Shown in pieces: positions 6,443-6,568 of a stretch of 6,568 bases of DNA. Both the position numbers and the translations under genes were made by a program. The notes under the pieces were generated by a model, which was not told the origin of the DNA, did not search any database, and was given only the letters and a program-made list of their open reading frames with translations. How positions within the stretch are numbered: the first letter of the stretch is position 1; the number at the start of each line of letters is the position of its first letter. The stretch comes from an uncultured Hyphomicrobiales bacterium (lineage in GTDB: Bacteria; Pseudomonadota; Alphaproteobacteria; Rhizobiales; Beijerinckiaceae), in assembly GCA_903916165.1 (NCBI GenBank), contig CAIWVR010000432.1, forward strand, positions 1-6,568, written 5' to 3'.

Positions 6443-6568
6443 CGCCCCCGCACCGCCATCAGGCGCATGATCAGCCAGATCGGCACGACGATGATCGCGC
6501 CGGCAACGACATATTGCCCGACATCGTGGATGGCGTCGAAACCCATGCCCCAGAGGCGACGGAAAAAC
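6439..6568 (-). CDS. C-terminal end of a small or larger membrane protein (partial)
   Basis: On the minus strand a frame enters from the right edge and ends at TAG 6441-6439; 42 codons plus one base are visible. The peptide has an amphipathic start with FFRRLWGMGFDAIHD, then a hydrophobic helix of about 20 residues (GQYVVAGAIIVVPIWLIMRL) and a short basic tail ending in VRGR. By the positive-inside rule the C-terminus should face the cytoplasm. The codons are GC-rich in third position, like the neighbours, and the hydrophobic segment is cleaner than chance shadows give. No family is recognised from so short a piece, and the start lies outside the window. Its TAG shares the palindrome CTAG with the pyrD stop. 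Confidence 0.6.
   Translation of the reverse strand, partial: FFRRLWGMGFDAIHDVGQYVVAGAIIVVPIWLIMRLMAVRGR

Overview
The window reads as ordinary, densely packed chromosome from a GC-rich proteobacterium, most likely an alphaproteobacterium. The reasons are the high third-position GC, the Lhr-like 'ligase-associated' helicase next to the PdeM phosphoesterase, a TPR-methyltransferase of a type common in that class, and a DUF952 gene joined to a class 2 dihydroorotate dehydrogenase gene. This placement is inferred from gene content; no rRNA or other phylogenetic marker is present. No tRNA, rRNA, CRISPR array, insertion sequence or phage gene was seen.

Layout. Left edge (+ strand): the end of an unrecognised reading frame (1-192) overlaps by 4 bp with a small five-helix membrane protein of the DUF3429 type (189-692). 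That gene converges, with a 4-bp gap, on a minus-strand run transcribed right to left. The run starts with a TPR/SAM-dependent methyltransferase (4920 to 3997), continues after about 10 bp with a ligase-associated DExH helicase (3986 to 1419), and ends with PdeM (1422 to 697), whose start codon overlaps the helicase stop as ATGA. A 101-bp divergent intergenic region (4921-5021) separates this run from a plus-strand pair: DUF952 (5022-5366, TTG start with a good ribosome binding site) and pyrD (5363-6442), again joined by an ATGA overlap. The pyrD stop overlaps the stop of a convergent minus-strand gene, of which only the last 42 codons of a membrane protein are visible (6439-6568).

How the genes work together. 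The helicase and PdeM belong to a known DNA-repair gene set that in many bacteria also includes an ATP-dependent DNA ligase and an MBL-fold exonuclease; neither of those is in this window. The methyltransferase heads the same apparent operon, but its substrate is unknown. pyrD encodes the quinone-linked fourth step of de novo pyrimidine synthesis and is probably co-translated with the small DUF952 protein, whose role is unknown. I found no convincing undescribed system. The points most worth a second look are the methyltransferase-helicase-pdeM linkage without ligase, the DUF952-pyrD coupling, and a perfect 12-bp tandem duplication at the start of the helicase gene.
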